Part shown: positions 7,585 through 16,403 of the stretch, piece by piece
Numbering within the stretch: position 1 is the first letter of the stretch
Layout: each line of letters opens with the position of its first letter
Source: JAZREA01 sp045660545
GTDB lineage: Bacteria > Bacillota > Clostridia > Monoglobales > Firm-18
Direction of reading: 5' to 3'
Assembly (NCBI GenBank): GCA_045660545.1
Contig: JAZREA010000019.1
Location: 1 to 64,000, forward strand
DNA: 64,000 nucleotides
The notes under the pieces: generated by a model
Databases searched by the model: none
Told to the model about the DNA's origin: nothing
Seen by the model: the letters and a program-made list of their open reading frames with translations, nothing else
Translations under genes and position numbers: made by a program

Positions 7585-9989
7585 CCGTAACTGAATATAT
7601 GAAGGCCAACCTGCTTTACTTAGACGGCGGAATGGGTACGATTTTACAGTCGGAGGGGCTTGCTCCTGGCGAGTTTCCGGAAGTCTGGAACATAACCCGC
7701 CCCGACGTAATTTCTAAAATTCACTGCTCGTATTTTGAGGCAGGCAGCAACGTGGTTTCAACCAATACTTTTGGCGCAAATTGCCTTAAATTCAGCGATG
7801 AAGATTTGAATAAAATCATAAAGTCCGCAGTAGCTAATGCAAAGAAAGCGCGCGATAATTCTTCGGGAAACCACGATAAGTTCATAGCTCTTGACATAGG
7901 CCCTACGGGTAAGCTTTTAAAGCCGTACGGAGACTTGGACTTTGAAGATGCGGTAGAGGTGTTTGCCAAAACTGTACGCATAGGTGTAGAGTGCGGCGTG
8001 GACCTTATACTGATTGAGACAATGAACGATAGTTACGAGACCAAGGCTGCGGTTTTGGCTGCTAAGGAAAACTGCGACCTGCCGGTCTTTGTTACCAATG
8101 CGTACGGAGCTGACGGCAAGCTTATGACAGGCGCGTCTCCTGCCGCTATGGTTGCTATGCTCGAAGGCTTGGGCGTAGACGCGATAGGTGCTAATTGCTC
8201 TCTTGGCCCAAATCAGCTTCTTGGTGTGGCGGAGGAGCTGCTTAGGTATTCTTCTTTGCCCGTTATTTTAAAGCCAAACGCAGGACTTCCTAAGTTTGCA
8301 GATGGAGTAACCTCCTACGACGTAGACGCTGACGCTTTTTCTGAATGTATGAGGGATTTAGTCTTAAATGGCGTAAGAATAGTGGGCGGTTGCTGCGGAA
8401 CGACGCCGGAGTATATTAAAAAGCTTAAAGAACGTACATTTGATATTACTCCTGTCGAGATTAAAAGTAAAAATTACACCTTTGTTTCTTCTTATACAAA
8501 CGCAGTCTTTTTTGATAAATCGCCAGTTCTTATTGGCGAGCGAATCAACCCGACAGGCAAAAAGAGGGTTAAAGAAGCTCTTAAAACCGCCAACATTGAC
8601 TTTATTTTGCAAGAGGGAGCCAAGCAGCAAGAATGCGGAGTGCATATACTTGACGTTAATGCAGGTCTGCCTGAAATTGACGAGCCGGAAATGCTTACAC
8701 GCTGTGTGTGCGAGCTTCAGTCTGTTGTTGACATACCTTTGCAAATCGATACATCCGACCCAAAGGCAATGGAGCGTGCTCTTAGAAGATATAACGGCAA
8801 GGCTATGGTAAATTCCGTTAACGGTAAAAGAGAGAGTATGGAGGCGATATTCCCGCTTGTCAAAAAATACGGCGGAGTGGTAGTGGCTCTCACATTGGAC
8901 GAGGGCGGAATACCCGGGGATGTTGAAGGCAGAGTAAAAATTGCTGAAAATATATTGTACGTTGCAAAGGAATATGGAATTAAGCCAAATGACATAATCT
9001 TCGATACTCTCGCTATGACTGTGAGTGCAGAGCCGACGGCGGCAAAGGTTACGCTCGGCGCACTTGAATATATCAAAAACCACCTTGGTTGCCACACTTC
9101 GCTTGGCGTGTCTAACGTTTCGTTCGGCCTGCCGTCGAGGGAGGCGGTAAACAGCACGTTTTTTGCGGCGGCACTTGAAAGAGGCCTTTCTGCCGCGATA
9201 ATGAATCCTTTTTCTGATGAAATGATGAGGGTTTATTACGCCCACCGTGCCCTTAATGCACTTGATTTGAATTGTGCTGACTATATTGCGTATATGGGCA
9301 CGCAAAATAACGAAGTTAAGACCAAAGAGTCTGTTTTAGACGACCTTGCCACCATAGATTCGCTAAAACAAGCTGTTCAAAAGGGCTTGAAAGACCGCGC
9401 TTCAATTATAACAAACGAGCTTTTAAAGACGATAAAACCACTTGATATAGTTAACGAAGGTATAATCCCTGCGCTTGACGTGGTAGGAAGAGGGTTTGAG
9501 GAAAAGACGGTTTATCTGCCCCAGCTGCTTATGAGCGCAGAGGCTGCAAAGGAAGCCTTTGAGGCGATAAAGCAGCATATGAGCACGGACGTTTCTGCCG
9601 CTAGCGAAAAGTGTACGGTAGTAATAGCGACAGTAAAGGGCGACATCCACGATATCGGTAAAAATATAGTAAAGTTGCTTTTGGAAAACTATGGCTTTAA
9701 CGTAATAGACCTTGGTAAAGATGTAGACAGCCAAAGAATAGTGGAAGAGGTTGTAAAAACCAAGGCGCCTCTTTTAGCTCTTAGCGCGCTTATGACGACC
9801 ACAGTGCCCGCAATGGAGGAAACTATTAAGGAAGTGCGTAAAGTTGCTCCCTGGTGTAAAGTAGTCGTTGGAGGAGCGGTTTTAACAAATGAGTATGCCA
9901 AGAGGATAGGCGCAGATAAATACGGTGCCGACGCGATGGATGCAGTAAGGTATGCAGAAGATATAAATAATAAGGCAATGGGGAATTAA
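7581..9989 (+). CDS. metH: Cobalamin-dependent methionine synthase lacking the activation domain
   Basis: This 802-residue enzyme transfers the methyl group of 5-methyl-THF to homocysteine through cobalamin. An N-terminal homocysteine methyltransferase domain (about 1-290) carries zinc ligands C206 and C271-C272 (GGCCGT). A pterin-binding domain (about 310-580) begins with LIGERINPTGKK. Cobalamin cap and binding domains (about 600-800) contain the B12-ligand motif DIHDIGKN with H690. The E. coli enzyme is about 1227 residues; the missing C-terminal activation domain is encoded by the gene just upstream, with which this one overlaps by 4 bases. The stop codon lies in the loop of a terminator hairpin. 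Confidence 0.95.
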   Translation: MTVTEYMKANLLYLDGGMGTILQSEGLAPGEFPEVWNITRPDVISKIHCSYFEAGSNVVSTNTFGANCLKFSDEDLNKIIKSAVANAKKARDNSSGNHDKFIALDIGPTGKLLKPYGDLDFEDAVEVFAKTVRIGVECGVDLILIETMNDSYETKAAVLAAKENCDLPVFVTNAYGADGKLMTGASPAAMVAMLEGLGVDAIGANCSLGPNQLLGVAEELLRYSSLPVILKPNAGLPKFADGVTSYDVDADAFSECMRDLVLNGVRIVGGCCGTTPEYIKKLKERTFDITPVEIKSKNYTFVSSYTNAVFFDKSPVLIGERINPTGKKRVKEALKTANIDFILQEGAKQQECGVHILDVNAGLPEIDEPEMLTRCVCELQSVVDIPLQIDTSDPKAMERALRRYNGKAMVNSVNGKRESMEAIFPLVKKYGGVVVALTLDEGGIPGDVEGRVKIAENILYVAKEYGIKPNDIIFDTLAMTVSAEPTAAKVTLGALEYIKNHLGCHTSLGVSNVSFGLPSREAVNSTFFAAALERGLSAAIMNPFSDEMMRVYYAHRALNALDLNCADYIAYMGTQNNEVKTKESVLDDLATIDSLKQAVQKGLKDRASIITNELLKTIKPLDIVNEGIIPALDVVGRGFEEKTVYLPQLLMSAEAAKEAFEAIKQHMSTDVSAASEKCTVVIATVKGDIHDIGKNIVKLLLENYGFNVIDLGKDVDSQRIVEEVVKTKAPLLALSALMTTTVPAMEETIKEVRKVAPWCKVVVGGAVLTNEYAKRIGADKYGADAMDAVRYAEDINNKAMGN

Positions 9990-10002
9990 CCCCATTGCCT
10001 TT
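9972..10002. terminator. Shared bidirectional terminator between metH and the converging GCL-like gene
   Basis: A perfect 12-bp stem (9972-9983 with 9990-10001) with a 6-base loop contains the metH stop codon and overlaps the stop codon of the converging minus-strand gene. The T-runs on both sides are short, so efficiency is uncertain. Confidence 0.6.
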
Positions 10003-11281
10003 AAAATTTTGCGTATTCTTTGATAACTTTGTCTATGTCGCTCTTATTTTTAAGGATGTATTTTGCGGGACAAGTTAAGCTTGTCGCTCTGTCAAACAGA
10101 GGTTTAATCAGCGCTTCCTCACCGAGTCCTCTTGATAACAGACCGTCATGAGCAATACGTGTCATATCTGTTGCGAACGCTATAAGCTCGCTTTCGCTAA
10201 ATTCTTCAATCGGCTTGCCTTTGGAAACCAGCTCTCTTAAGTACGAGTTTTTAAGAACCTTTCCTTTAAAGAATTTTTCAGTCCTGCAAATTGCTTCGTC
10301 AATGTTGTTTAAAATACCGAGGTTAAAAGCAGGAGGAACAAGGGCCTCCGCAAGCGGCTGGCTGCAATCACTTCGTATTTCAAGCGTGCCTCGGCATGTA
10401 AACTCAATGTGCCGAAATGATAAAAACTGCTCAATGTCGCTTTTGCCGTTTTCTTCAAAGTAGTCTTTTAAAAGAACAGGCTCAAACACCTGATATTTGC
10501 CGTCTCTTTTGCAGTTGAACATCGACCTCTCGTAGAAGCTTTGCTGTATACTTTCAAGTGTTGTGAATTCTTCGTCAACCGCGCCGGTGTTTTTAGAGCA
10601 AAGGCCAAATGCGCTTTTGTGCCAAAGTTCATCGCGAAAGCAAAGAGTGCTGCCAAGCTCAAAATCGGGCGAATTTGCAAATAACAATCCTCTTAAAAAG
10701 TCAATTTTTGCAAACAGATTTGCCGCTTTTACAAGTGTTTTGGGTTCGACGTCCAGATGTGTCTGTACTGAGGATAAATATGCCGGGAAGTCCGGGAAGT
10801 CGTGCGTTTTATCTCCGCTGAATTTGTGCAGATATTCGTCTACCATGTTGTAGACGGGGTAGTTAACGTGGCTTTGTTCAATGTATTTTTTGTAAGGGTT
10901 TGTGCCCATACCTGTAATGATATGTCCGTTTTCGAACAGGTACTTTTGAATAAAGTTCAGGTAAGAATAAAATCTCTTGCTGATTTCTAAAAGATTGTCG
11001 GCATAATTCATAGAAAACTCGATGTTGTTGTACGAGTTGTCAAAGGAGATGCAGTCTCCGACACCGTTTGTTATAAAAGCCGGGTTGCCGTCAAGGTCGG
11101 TTTCTTCCGTTTTGAATCCGAGTGAAAAAAACTGCTCCAACACAGAAAGGGCAAATTCTTTTGTAATCGTTTTTTTCGAAAGGTTTAAAAGCGGGAACTC
11201 CAGCTCCACACCCACGTTTTTGTTTTCCTTTGTTAAAAAGGGTTTAATAAATCGGTCATAAACTATCGCTTCACACTTCAA
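10001..11281 (-). CDS. Glutamate-cysteine ligase-like protein
   Basis: The 426-residue protein resembles the GCS family of ATP-dependent carboxylate-amine ligases that form gamma-glutamylcysteine. I see the N-terminal GVELEFPLLN segment (residues about 24-33), the NIEFSMNYADN region near 86, and RGTLEIRSDC near 300. No glutathione synthetase or bifunctional GshF fusion is visible nearby, so the end product could be gamma-glutamylcysteine or another gamma-glutamyl compound. It overlaps the upstream YcdB/SLH gene by 4 bases (ATGA), so both are made from one transcript. Substrate is inferred from family resemblance only. Confidence 0.75.
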   Translation of the reverse strand: MKCEAIVYDRFIKPFLTKENKNVGVELEFPLLNLSKKTITKEFALSVLEQFFSLGFKTEETDLDGNPAFITNGVGDCISFDNSYNNIEFSMNYADNLLEISKRFYSYLNFIQKYLFENGHIITGMGTNPYKKYIEQSHVNYPVYNMVDEYLHKFSGDKTHDFPDFPAYLSSVQTHLDVEPKTLVKAANLFAKIDFLRGLLFANSPDFELGSTLCFRDELWHKSAFGLCSKNTGAVDEEFTTLESIQQSFYERSMFNCKRDGKYQVFEPVLLKDYFEENGKSDIEQFLSFRHIEFTCRGTLEIRSDCSQPLAEALVPPAFNLGILNNIDEAICRTEKFFKGKVLKNSYLRELVSKGKPIEEFSESELIAFATDMTRIAHDGLLSRGLGEEALIKPLFDRATSLTCPAKYILKNKSDIDKVIKEYAKF

Positions 11282-13071
11282 TTAATATCATTCCTTAAAG
11301 AGTTGTATAACATAATAAGGCATTCGCCGTTAGTTATGTGTTTTCTGGGATTAAAGAATCCGTAAGTGTCCCCGTGGACGATGCCGAGGCTTCTTGCAAG
11401 CTCGACGTATCCTGCCGCGTCGGCGGGTATACGGGACGAGTCGGCAAAATGGCTGATAAATATTTCGTTCATATCGCCTATTGTTTTATAGCCCAAAATC
11501 CTAAGCATATATTTTGTTGCATCAGCTCTGGTAACATAGCTGTTGTAGCCTGTTTCCCGTTCTGTTAAAACTCCGTTTGCATACATATATTTGTATAGCA
11601 TTTCGCACTGGTCGTTAGAAAGCACACCGGTCGTGCTAAGAACGGGCTTTGTACCCGATATAAGTTCACTCATAAGTAAAAGAAAGTCTCTTTGCGTGAT
11701 GTTGTCCCCGAGATTTACACTTCCTGAAGAGGCATATATATCACAGTCTGCCAAAGCAGAAGCGGCATAGCCTGCGTAGTGAGTATCGATGTCGGGGTAT
11801 CCTCTGGACTTTGTAAGCAAAAATGGAGTTCCGTCGTAGTTTAGTTGGCGGCCGGTATTGGCGTTTAGTATGCCTGTTCCTTTGGAAGAAACCTTGTATA
11901 TGGGTATTAATTCGTTGTTCGGACGCTTGTAATACTCAATATCAAGTCCGCAGGTAATAAAGAATAATTTGTAGGCAAGGTCTTCGTCTATAATACCAAT
12001 AGTAGGTTCAAAATCAATTTTGTCCCATGCGAACGAAAGGGATTTAAGCTCACCGGTGTTGTAATAGCTGATGTAGAGGCCGTTTCCTGAATAAGGTATG
12101 CCGTTTACGTTACGTTCCCAAAGATATACGGTATGTTCGCCGTCAATGTATTTGTTGAGCGTTGCAGATGAGGTAAACTCTTTGTAAAACCTTTCTTTGA
12201 AATTCTCTATATCATCATCTCTCGGCGTACTTTTTGTCCCCTTGGGAGTTGCGGTGGAGGAGTACTCAACAGGTATAACGTTTATAGCGTCGATTGTGAC
12301 TTTTTTAGTGTCGCTTGGGCTTTCGTACGTCATCGCAATAAGGCATGTGTTGGCCATATCCTTTAAGTAGTCTGCGGTGGACAGCGTGTAATCATCGGTA
12401 ATTTTAAATTCCAAAACACTCCTTGCAAAGTTGTCTGCCTCTCTTACTGAAATTGCGTTTTCGTCTATTCCAAGGTAGTTTGATGCACTTTCGGCCATGT
12501 ATGTCACGTCGAAATATCCGTCGCTTTGAAGTTCGTCGGGAAGGACTATAATGTTTCCGGTCTGTGCGTTAATTACAAAGTCGTTAGTAGGAGAATATGT
12601 AAGATATGTAACGATTTTTTCGCTTTCTATCTTTTTGTTGTAGGTAAGATTAAGGCCCAATGATGATTTGAATATGTTTTGAGCCTCGTCAATCGAAATG
12701 AGTTTTTTTTCTGTGTCAACAATAATGTCATTATCAAAGTTTAATGTAACGTTTAAAATTTCTCCACTGTTCGCGTCAACAAACATAGATAGATAGTTTT
12801 GGGCGTAAGGTATACCGCCTATTACTCTTGTAAACGATATGTTGTATCCAAAAGGAGCTGCTTTGGTGTATGAGATGGTAAATTCGTTTTCGAAATCCAG
12901 TTCTGACACAATGTCAGGGTATGTGTTAGTTATATATTCACGCGCGTACTTAATAGCGCTGTCTTTGCTTACAGCTGGTATTTGTATGCTGCCTGAGCTA
13001 GCAAAAGTAGTGCATAAAGATGTAATTAAAACAGTAAATATCAGTGCTAAACAAACGATTTTCCTCATCAT
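11278..13071 (-). CDS. Secreted YcdB/PepSY-type protein with C-terminal S-layer homology region
   Basis: The 597 residues begin with a signal peptide (MMRK followed by a hydrophobic core ending about TTFASS, residue 26). The middle (about 35-400) has repeated PepSY/YcdB-like units, with segments such as GIPYAQNYLSMFVDANSGEI and a second NGIPYSGNGLYISY. The C terminus (about 430-590) has S-layer-homology-type repeats (FADSSRIPADAAGYVELARS, ITNGECLIMLYNSL), which usually anchor proteins to secondary cell-wall polymer. PepSY units are often protease-inhibitory; that role is inferred here. It is the first gene of a two-gene operon with the glutamate-cysteine ligase-like gene. Confidence 0.8.
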   Translation of the reverse strand: MMRKIVCLALIFTVLITSLCTTFASSGSIQIPAVSKDSAIKYAREYITNTYPDIVSELDFENEFTISYTKAAPFGYNISFTRVIGGIPYAQNYLSMFVDANSGEILNVTLNFDNDIIVDTEKKLISIDEAQNIFKSSLGLNLTYNKKIESEKIVTYLTYSPTNDFVINAQTGNIIVLPDELQSDGYFDVTYMAESASNYLGIDENAISVREADNFARSVLEFKITDDYTLSTADYLKDMANTCLIAMTYESPSDTKKVTIDAINVIPVEYSSTATPKGTKSTPRDDDIENFKERFYKEFTSSATLNKYIDGEHTVYLWERNVNGIPYSGNGLYISYYNTGELKSLSFAWDKIDFEPTIGIIDEDLAYKLFFITCGLDIEYYKRPNNELIPIYKVSSKGTGILNANTGRQLNYDGTPFLLTKSRGYPDIDTHYAGYAASALADCDIYASSGSVNLGDNITQRDFLLLMSELISGTKPVLSTTGVLSNDQCEMLYKYMYANGVLTERETGYNSYVTRADATKYMLRILGYKTIGDMNEIFISHFADSSRIPADAAGYVELARSLGIVHGDTYGFFNPRKHITNGECLIMLYNSLRNDIN

Positions 13072-13110
13072 ATCACCTGCCTTAGTGTGTGGTTAATCTA
13101 ATATGTGTAA

Positions 13111-13139
13111 ATTGTATCATAATCAGTATATAAAATCAA
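13111..13139 (-). promoter_or_regulatory. Promoter for the YcdB/SLH-ligase operon
   Basis: On the minus strand TTGATT (13139-13134) and TACAAT (13116-13111) are 17 bases apart, about 40 bases upstream of the start codon at 13071. Confidence 0.55.
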
Positions 13140-13142
13140 TAA

Positions 13143-13171
13143 GGGCAGCCATAATTGAAATCTGACTGCCC
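13143..13171 (-). terminator. Probable terminator after the lipoprotein gene
   Basis: GGGCAG (13143-13148) pairs with CTGCCC (13166-13171), with one more pair beyond a mismatch. It lies just past the stop of the minus-strand gene ending at 13183. The T-run on the minus strand is interrupted. Confidence 0.45.
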
Positions 13172-13182
13172 AAAGTATCTTG

Positions 13183-14007
13183 TTAATTTGTAAGGTCCAT
13201 GCTGAACCATTTTTTTGAAACAGAGGTTAATACATCACTTGAAGAAAGCTTTGCAGTAGCGCCCTCCAACTCGTCTTTAAGGGCTAAACTTTCTTTGGAA
13301 AGCCCGATACTGTGAACGTGTGTGGAAATAATTTCATCAAGTATCTTATAGTTGTTTTTGTAAAGTGAGTCGTCGTTATAAAAATATGTGTCCTCAATAA
13401 TCAAGGCGTCAATCTTTTCGTACGCCAGTGCGTTAAGGCCTTCAAATTCTGTCTGGAATTCCACCAGCGAATCGTTGTCGATTTTAAAGTCGCTTTGTGC
13501 AGACATATAGGAAATAGTGTCTTTTGTAACACCAATGTCCTTGTCGATAAGGTCGTCTTTGGATTCGATGCCTGACGCTTTTTTACAAACAATAACATGA
13601 TGGTTGGTCATATAAGGAGTCAGCCAGTAAATGTTGCTGTTTGATAAGTCTGCCTGTGAATAGCCGTTTAATACTATATCGATTTTATCGTCAGAAATCA
13701 TATTAACAACGGAGTTGTCTCCGATTTCAACATATTCAGCCGTTACACCGACCTGTTCTGCAATCTTGTTCATAAAGTCTATCATAAAGCCCTTGTATTT
13801 GCCTTCGTCAGTCTTGATGACATAAGGCACATGACCGGAGCTTATGCCTACCCTTATAACACCCGATTCAATAACAGAGCTAAGCGATGTATCTACTTTT
13901 TCAACGTTATCTGATTTTAATACAACCTCGCTGCTTTTTCTGAAAGTACATCCGGAAATAAGTAAGGTCAAAATTACTAATGTAATTAAAGGCGTGAATT
14001 TGCGCAA
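13183..14007 (-). CDS. Solute-binding lipoprotein, amino-acid type (SBP family 3)
   Basis: This 274-residue extracellular lipoprotein has a lipobox ending LLISGC with the lipidated cysteine at residue 20. The mature part has the family-3 periplasmic-binding fold start (VIRVGISSGHVPYVIKTDEG, then YKGFMIDFMNKIAEQ). Such proteins deliver amino acids or similar polar solutes to ABC transporters or sensors. The TTG start at 14007 is chosen because GGAGGTGG lies 6-7 bases upstream; longer in-frame starts have no ribosome binding site and would bury the signal peptide. No permease or ATPase gene adjoins it, so it may be an orphan or act with a distant transporter. Divergent from the yab cluster. Confidence 0.85.
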   Translation of the reverse strand: MRKFTPLITLVILTLLISGCTFRKSSEVVLKSDNVEKVDTSLSSVIESGVIRVGISSGHVPYVIKTDEGKYKGFMIDFMNKIAEQVGVTAEYVEIGDNSVVNMISDDKIDIVLNGYSQADLSNSNIYWLTPYMTNHHVIVCKKASGIESKDDLIDKDIGVTKDTISYMSAQSDFKIDNDSLVEFQTEFEGLNALAYEKIDALIIEDTYFYNDDSLYKNNYKILDEIISTHVHSIGLSKESLALKDELEGATAKLSSSDVLTSVSKKWFSMDLTN

Positions 14008-14086
14008 AAAACCACCTCCAACTCTTTGTGTAATTATATTATACCAAACAAATATAGAAAATAAAAGTCTTTTTTGCAAATTTTTC

Positions 14087-14115
14087 TTGTAAAAATTAAA
14101 TAAGTGTAGTAAGAT
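14087..14115 (+). promoter_or_regulatory. Possible promoter of the yabM-rqcP cluster
   Basis: TTGTAA (14087-14092) and TAAGAT (14110-14115) are spaced by 17 bases, 25 bases before the start codon. The -10 box is imperfect. Confidence 0.45.
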
Positions 14116-14139
14116 AATTGTATAGCAGGGAGGAATTTG

Positions 14140-15798
14140 ATGATAAAAGATAAGAAACAATCCTTCGTAAAAGGGGCTTTGATATTAGTAATCGCAAGTC
14201 TTACCGTCAAGGTTATAGGTGCTTTCTTTAAGATACCGCTTAACTATTTAATAGGTGACGACGGTATGGGCTTGTTTAATTCTGCATACCAGATTTATAC
14301 AGTTATGTTTATAATCGCTACTGCCGGTTTTCCGACTGCTATTTCTAAAATGGTGGCTGAAAGCCTTGCTCTTGATAAAAAGAGAGAGGCAGAGCGTATT
14401 TTCAAGGTAGCGGTTGTTATATTGGCAACTATCGGTATTTTGGGTAGTGCTGCGCTGTTTTTTGGAGCTGATGCTATGGCGGACGCGATTAAAAACAACA
14501 GGTCTGTTATGGCTATTGCCGCAATATCGCCTGCGGTTTTGTGCGTTGCTTTGATGGCGGCTTTTCGCGGTTATTTTCAGGGCAGACAAAATATGTACCC
14601 AACCGCCATTTCCGAGGTTGTAGAAGCGTTTGGCAAGCTTGCGTTTGGCTACTTTTTCGCATGGTATTTTATGCGAAAATCAGTAGAAATGGCTTCTGCC
14701 GGTGCGGTTTTTGGTGTTACCATGGGTACCATGCTTGGCTTTTTGTCGCTTTTGATTTTGTACTTCGTGTATATGGATAAGAACAGGACCTATCCGGTAG
14801 GTGAAAAGACGGAGTCTTACAGACGAATCGCTAAAAAACTTGTTTCAATAGCCGTTCCGATTACAATCGGAGCTTCTGTTTCGTCTCTTACTAATCTTGC
14901 TGATATGTTTACTGTTATGCGAAGGTTGCAGGATATTAAGCTTGTTACTCCCGAATTTTTGCAAAAGTATTCGTCTGTCATTTCAACCATAGAAGGCTTT
15001 GACGGCCACTCGATTAATGAGCAACTGGCTAATTCCCTTTATGGTATGTATACAGGTAAGGCGATTACGCTTTTTAACTTTCCGCTTACGTTAATCGTTG
15101 CTCTTGGTATGAGCGTTGTGCCAGTAATTGCAGGCTATATGGTTAAGGGAGATAAGGTTGGTGCGCGTAAGTCTGTTAACACTGTATTAAAGCTTACGAT
15201 GCTGTTTTCCGTTCCGTGTGCGTTCGGAATCTATGTCCTCGCAAAGCCAATCCTTTTAACCGTTTTTCAAACCGCCCTGGCGGAGACTTTGCTGCAAAAG
15301 CTTGCTGTTTCGGTTGTGTTTGTTTCCATGCTCCAGATTACAACTTCCGTTTTGCAGGCGTACGGCAGAACGGTAGTGCCTGTTATTAATATGACAATAG
15401 GAGGAATAATCAAAGTTTTAAGTAACTATTACCTCGTGGCTATTCCGTCAGTTAATATCGAAGGTGCGCCTGTTTCTACTATGATTTGTTATTTTACAGT
15501 AGTTGTCCTTAATATGTACTGGATTATTAAAGAAACAGGATTCAGGCTTAAAATAGGTGAGTATGTTTTAAAGCCGCTGATTTCGGGTGCGGTTATGGGT
15601 GTTGTAACCTATCTTTTGTATTCGGGTATATATACGGCGCTCGGAGTTAAGATAGCTCTTTGTGTTGCTATTTTCGTTGCCGTTGTTGTTTATTTTGCTA
15701 TGCTGATTGTTTTAAAGGCGTTTTCAAGAGAAGATATAATCCTTCTGCCAAAAGGCGAAAAAATCTGCGCAATATTTGACAAGTTCCATTTGTTTTAA
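14140..15798 (+). CDS. MATE/MOP-superfamily flippase, SpoVB/YabM type
   Basis: The 552-residue polytopic membrane protein shows the start of the SpoVB/YtgP/YabM family of polysaccharide or lipid-linked precursor exporters (FVKGALILVIASLTVKVIGA, then YQIYTVMFIIATAGFPTAIS). About 14 hydrophobic segments are expected. It is followed by rqcP, yabP, yabQ, divIC and yabR, the order of the Bacillus subtilis spoVT-yabM-yabN-yabO-yabP-yabQ-divIC-yabR region, which points to yabM; the MazG-like yabN is absent here. It probably moves cell-wall or spore-cortex precursors; a lipid II flippase role is possible. The ATG at 14140 follows GGGAGG. Confidence 0.85.
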   Translation: MIKDKKQSFVKGALILVIASLTVKVIGAFFKIPLNYLIGDDGMGLFNSAYQIYTVMFIIATAGFPTAISKMVAESLALDKKREAERIFKVAVVILATIGILGSAALFFGADAMADAIKNNRSVMAIAAISPAVLCVALMAAFRGYFQGRQNMYPTAISEVVEAFGKLAFGYFFAWYFMRKSVEMASAGAVFGVTMGTMLGFLSLLILYFVYMDKNRTYPVGEKTESYRRIAKKLVSIAVPITIGASVSSLTNLADMFTVMRRLQDIKLVTPEFLQKYSSVISTIEGFDGHSINEQLANSLYGMYTGKAITLFNFPLTLIVALGMSVVPVIAGYMVKGDKVGARKSVNTVLKLTMLFSVPCAFGIYVLAKPILLTVFQTALAETLLQKLAVSVVFVSMLQITTSVLQAYGRTVVPVINMTIGGIIKVLSNYYLVAIPSVNIEGAPVSTMICYFTVVVLNMYWIIKETGFRLKIGEYVLKPLISGAVMGVVTYLLYSGIYTALGVKIALCVAIFVAVVVYFAMLIVLKAFSREDIILLPKGEKICAIFDKFHLF

Positions 15799-15807
15799 GG
15801 AGATAAA

Positions 15808-16050
15808 ATGAGATTAGATAAATTTTTAAAGGTATCAAGAATAATTAAAAGAAGAACTGTTGCCAACGAGGCGTGCGACGGAGGAAGGGTTACCTTAAAC
15901 GGCCGCGTTGCAAAGGCTTCCGCCGACGTTAAGGCTGGTGACATTATAGAGATTAAGTTTGGGGAAAAGGTCTTTAAGGCCGAGATTTTAAACGTTGCAG
16001 AGCATGTGCTTAAAAACGATGCGGCGGATTTATACAAGGTCATTTTGTAA
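15808..16050 (+). CDS. rqcP: S4-domain ribosome-quality-control protein RqcP (YabO)
   Basis: This 80-residue protein consists almost entirely of an S4 RNA-binding domain (MRLDKFLKVSRIIKRRTVAN, then GGRVTLNGRVAKASADVKAGD). In Firmicutes this Hsp15-like protein, once called YabO, works with RqcH on obstructed 50S subunits to add alanine tails to stalled peptides. Length, S4 motif and position between yabM and yabP all agree. It starts 9 bases after the flippase gene with an AAGGAG site. The next gene is separated by a strong hairpin. Confidence 0.9.
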   Translation: MRLDKFLKVSRIIKRRTVANEACDGGRVTLNGRVAKASADVKAGDIIEIKFGEKVFKAEILNVAEHVLKNDAADLYKVIL

Positions 16051-16056
16051 TAAAAC

Positions 16057-16106
16057 AAACCTCTGTGCAGTATAGATATAATATACTATCGCACGGAGGT
16101 TTTTTT
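16057..16106 (+). promoter_or_regulatory. Terminator-like hairpin that contains the yabP ribosome binding site
   Basis: Bases 16057-16068 pair perfectly with 16091-16102 (12 bp, one G-U). An inner 6-bp stem (16069-16074 with 16082-16087) sits beyond a 3-base bulge, and seven T residues run directly to the yabP ATG at 16107. The CGGAGG ribosome binding site is inside the 3' arm. The structure would stop transcription from rqcP or hide the yabP start. Confidence 0.7.
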
Positions 16107-16394
16107 ATGGAGCAAAGTAAGACGTCAAGAGAACAACAAAAATGCAACATTTTTATCGAGGACAGAGCTAGAATAAGTATAAGCGCGGTAGAGGATGTGG
16201 ACGTGTTTGATGAGTCGGGGTTTACCGCCATTACTGCCGAAGGTGCGCTGGTTGTAAAGGGCAACGACCTTCATATAAGTAAGCTTAATGTGGACACGGG
16301 CGAGCTCATTGTAGACGGAGATATAGACAGCTGTATGTTTAATAACAGCTATCGCTCCAAGGGCGGCGGGCTTTTGTCCCGACTTTTTAAGTAG
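16107..16394 (+). CDS. yabP: Sporulation protein YabP
   Basis: The 95 residues match the YabP/YqfC sporulation family: an N-terminal tail followed by beta-strand-rich segments (IFIEDRARISISAVEDVDVF, ALVVKGNDLHISKLNVDTGE). YabP is made in the mother cell and is needed, with YabQ, for normal spore development in Bacillus; its biochemical role is not known. The ATG at 16107 is chosen because CGGAGG precedes it by 7-8 bases; an in-frame upstream start at 16065 would lie in the hairpin. yabQ follows after 9 bases. Confidence 0.9.
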   Translation: MEQSKTSREQQKCNIFIEDRARISISAVEDVDVFDESGFTAITAEGALVVKGNDLHISKLNVDTGELIVDGDIDSCMFNNSYRSKGGGLLSRLFK

Positions 16395-16403
16395 GTAGTC
16401 TTT

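Noticed and set aside
8364..9305. A long minus-strand frame of 313 codons inside metH
   Set aside because: It lies entirely within a well-supported gene, is rich in rare-looking residues and has no start signals.
14008..14160. A 51-residue N-terminal extension of the solute-binding lipoprotein
   Set aside because: It would place the signal peptide inside the protein; the TTG at 14007 has the ribosome binding site.
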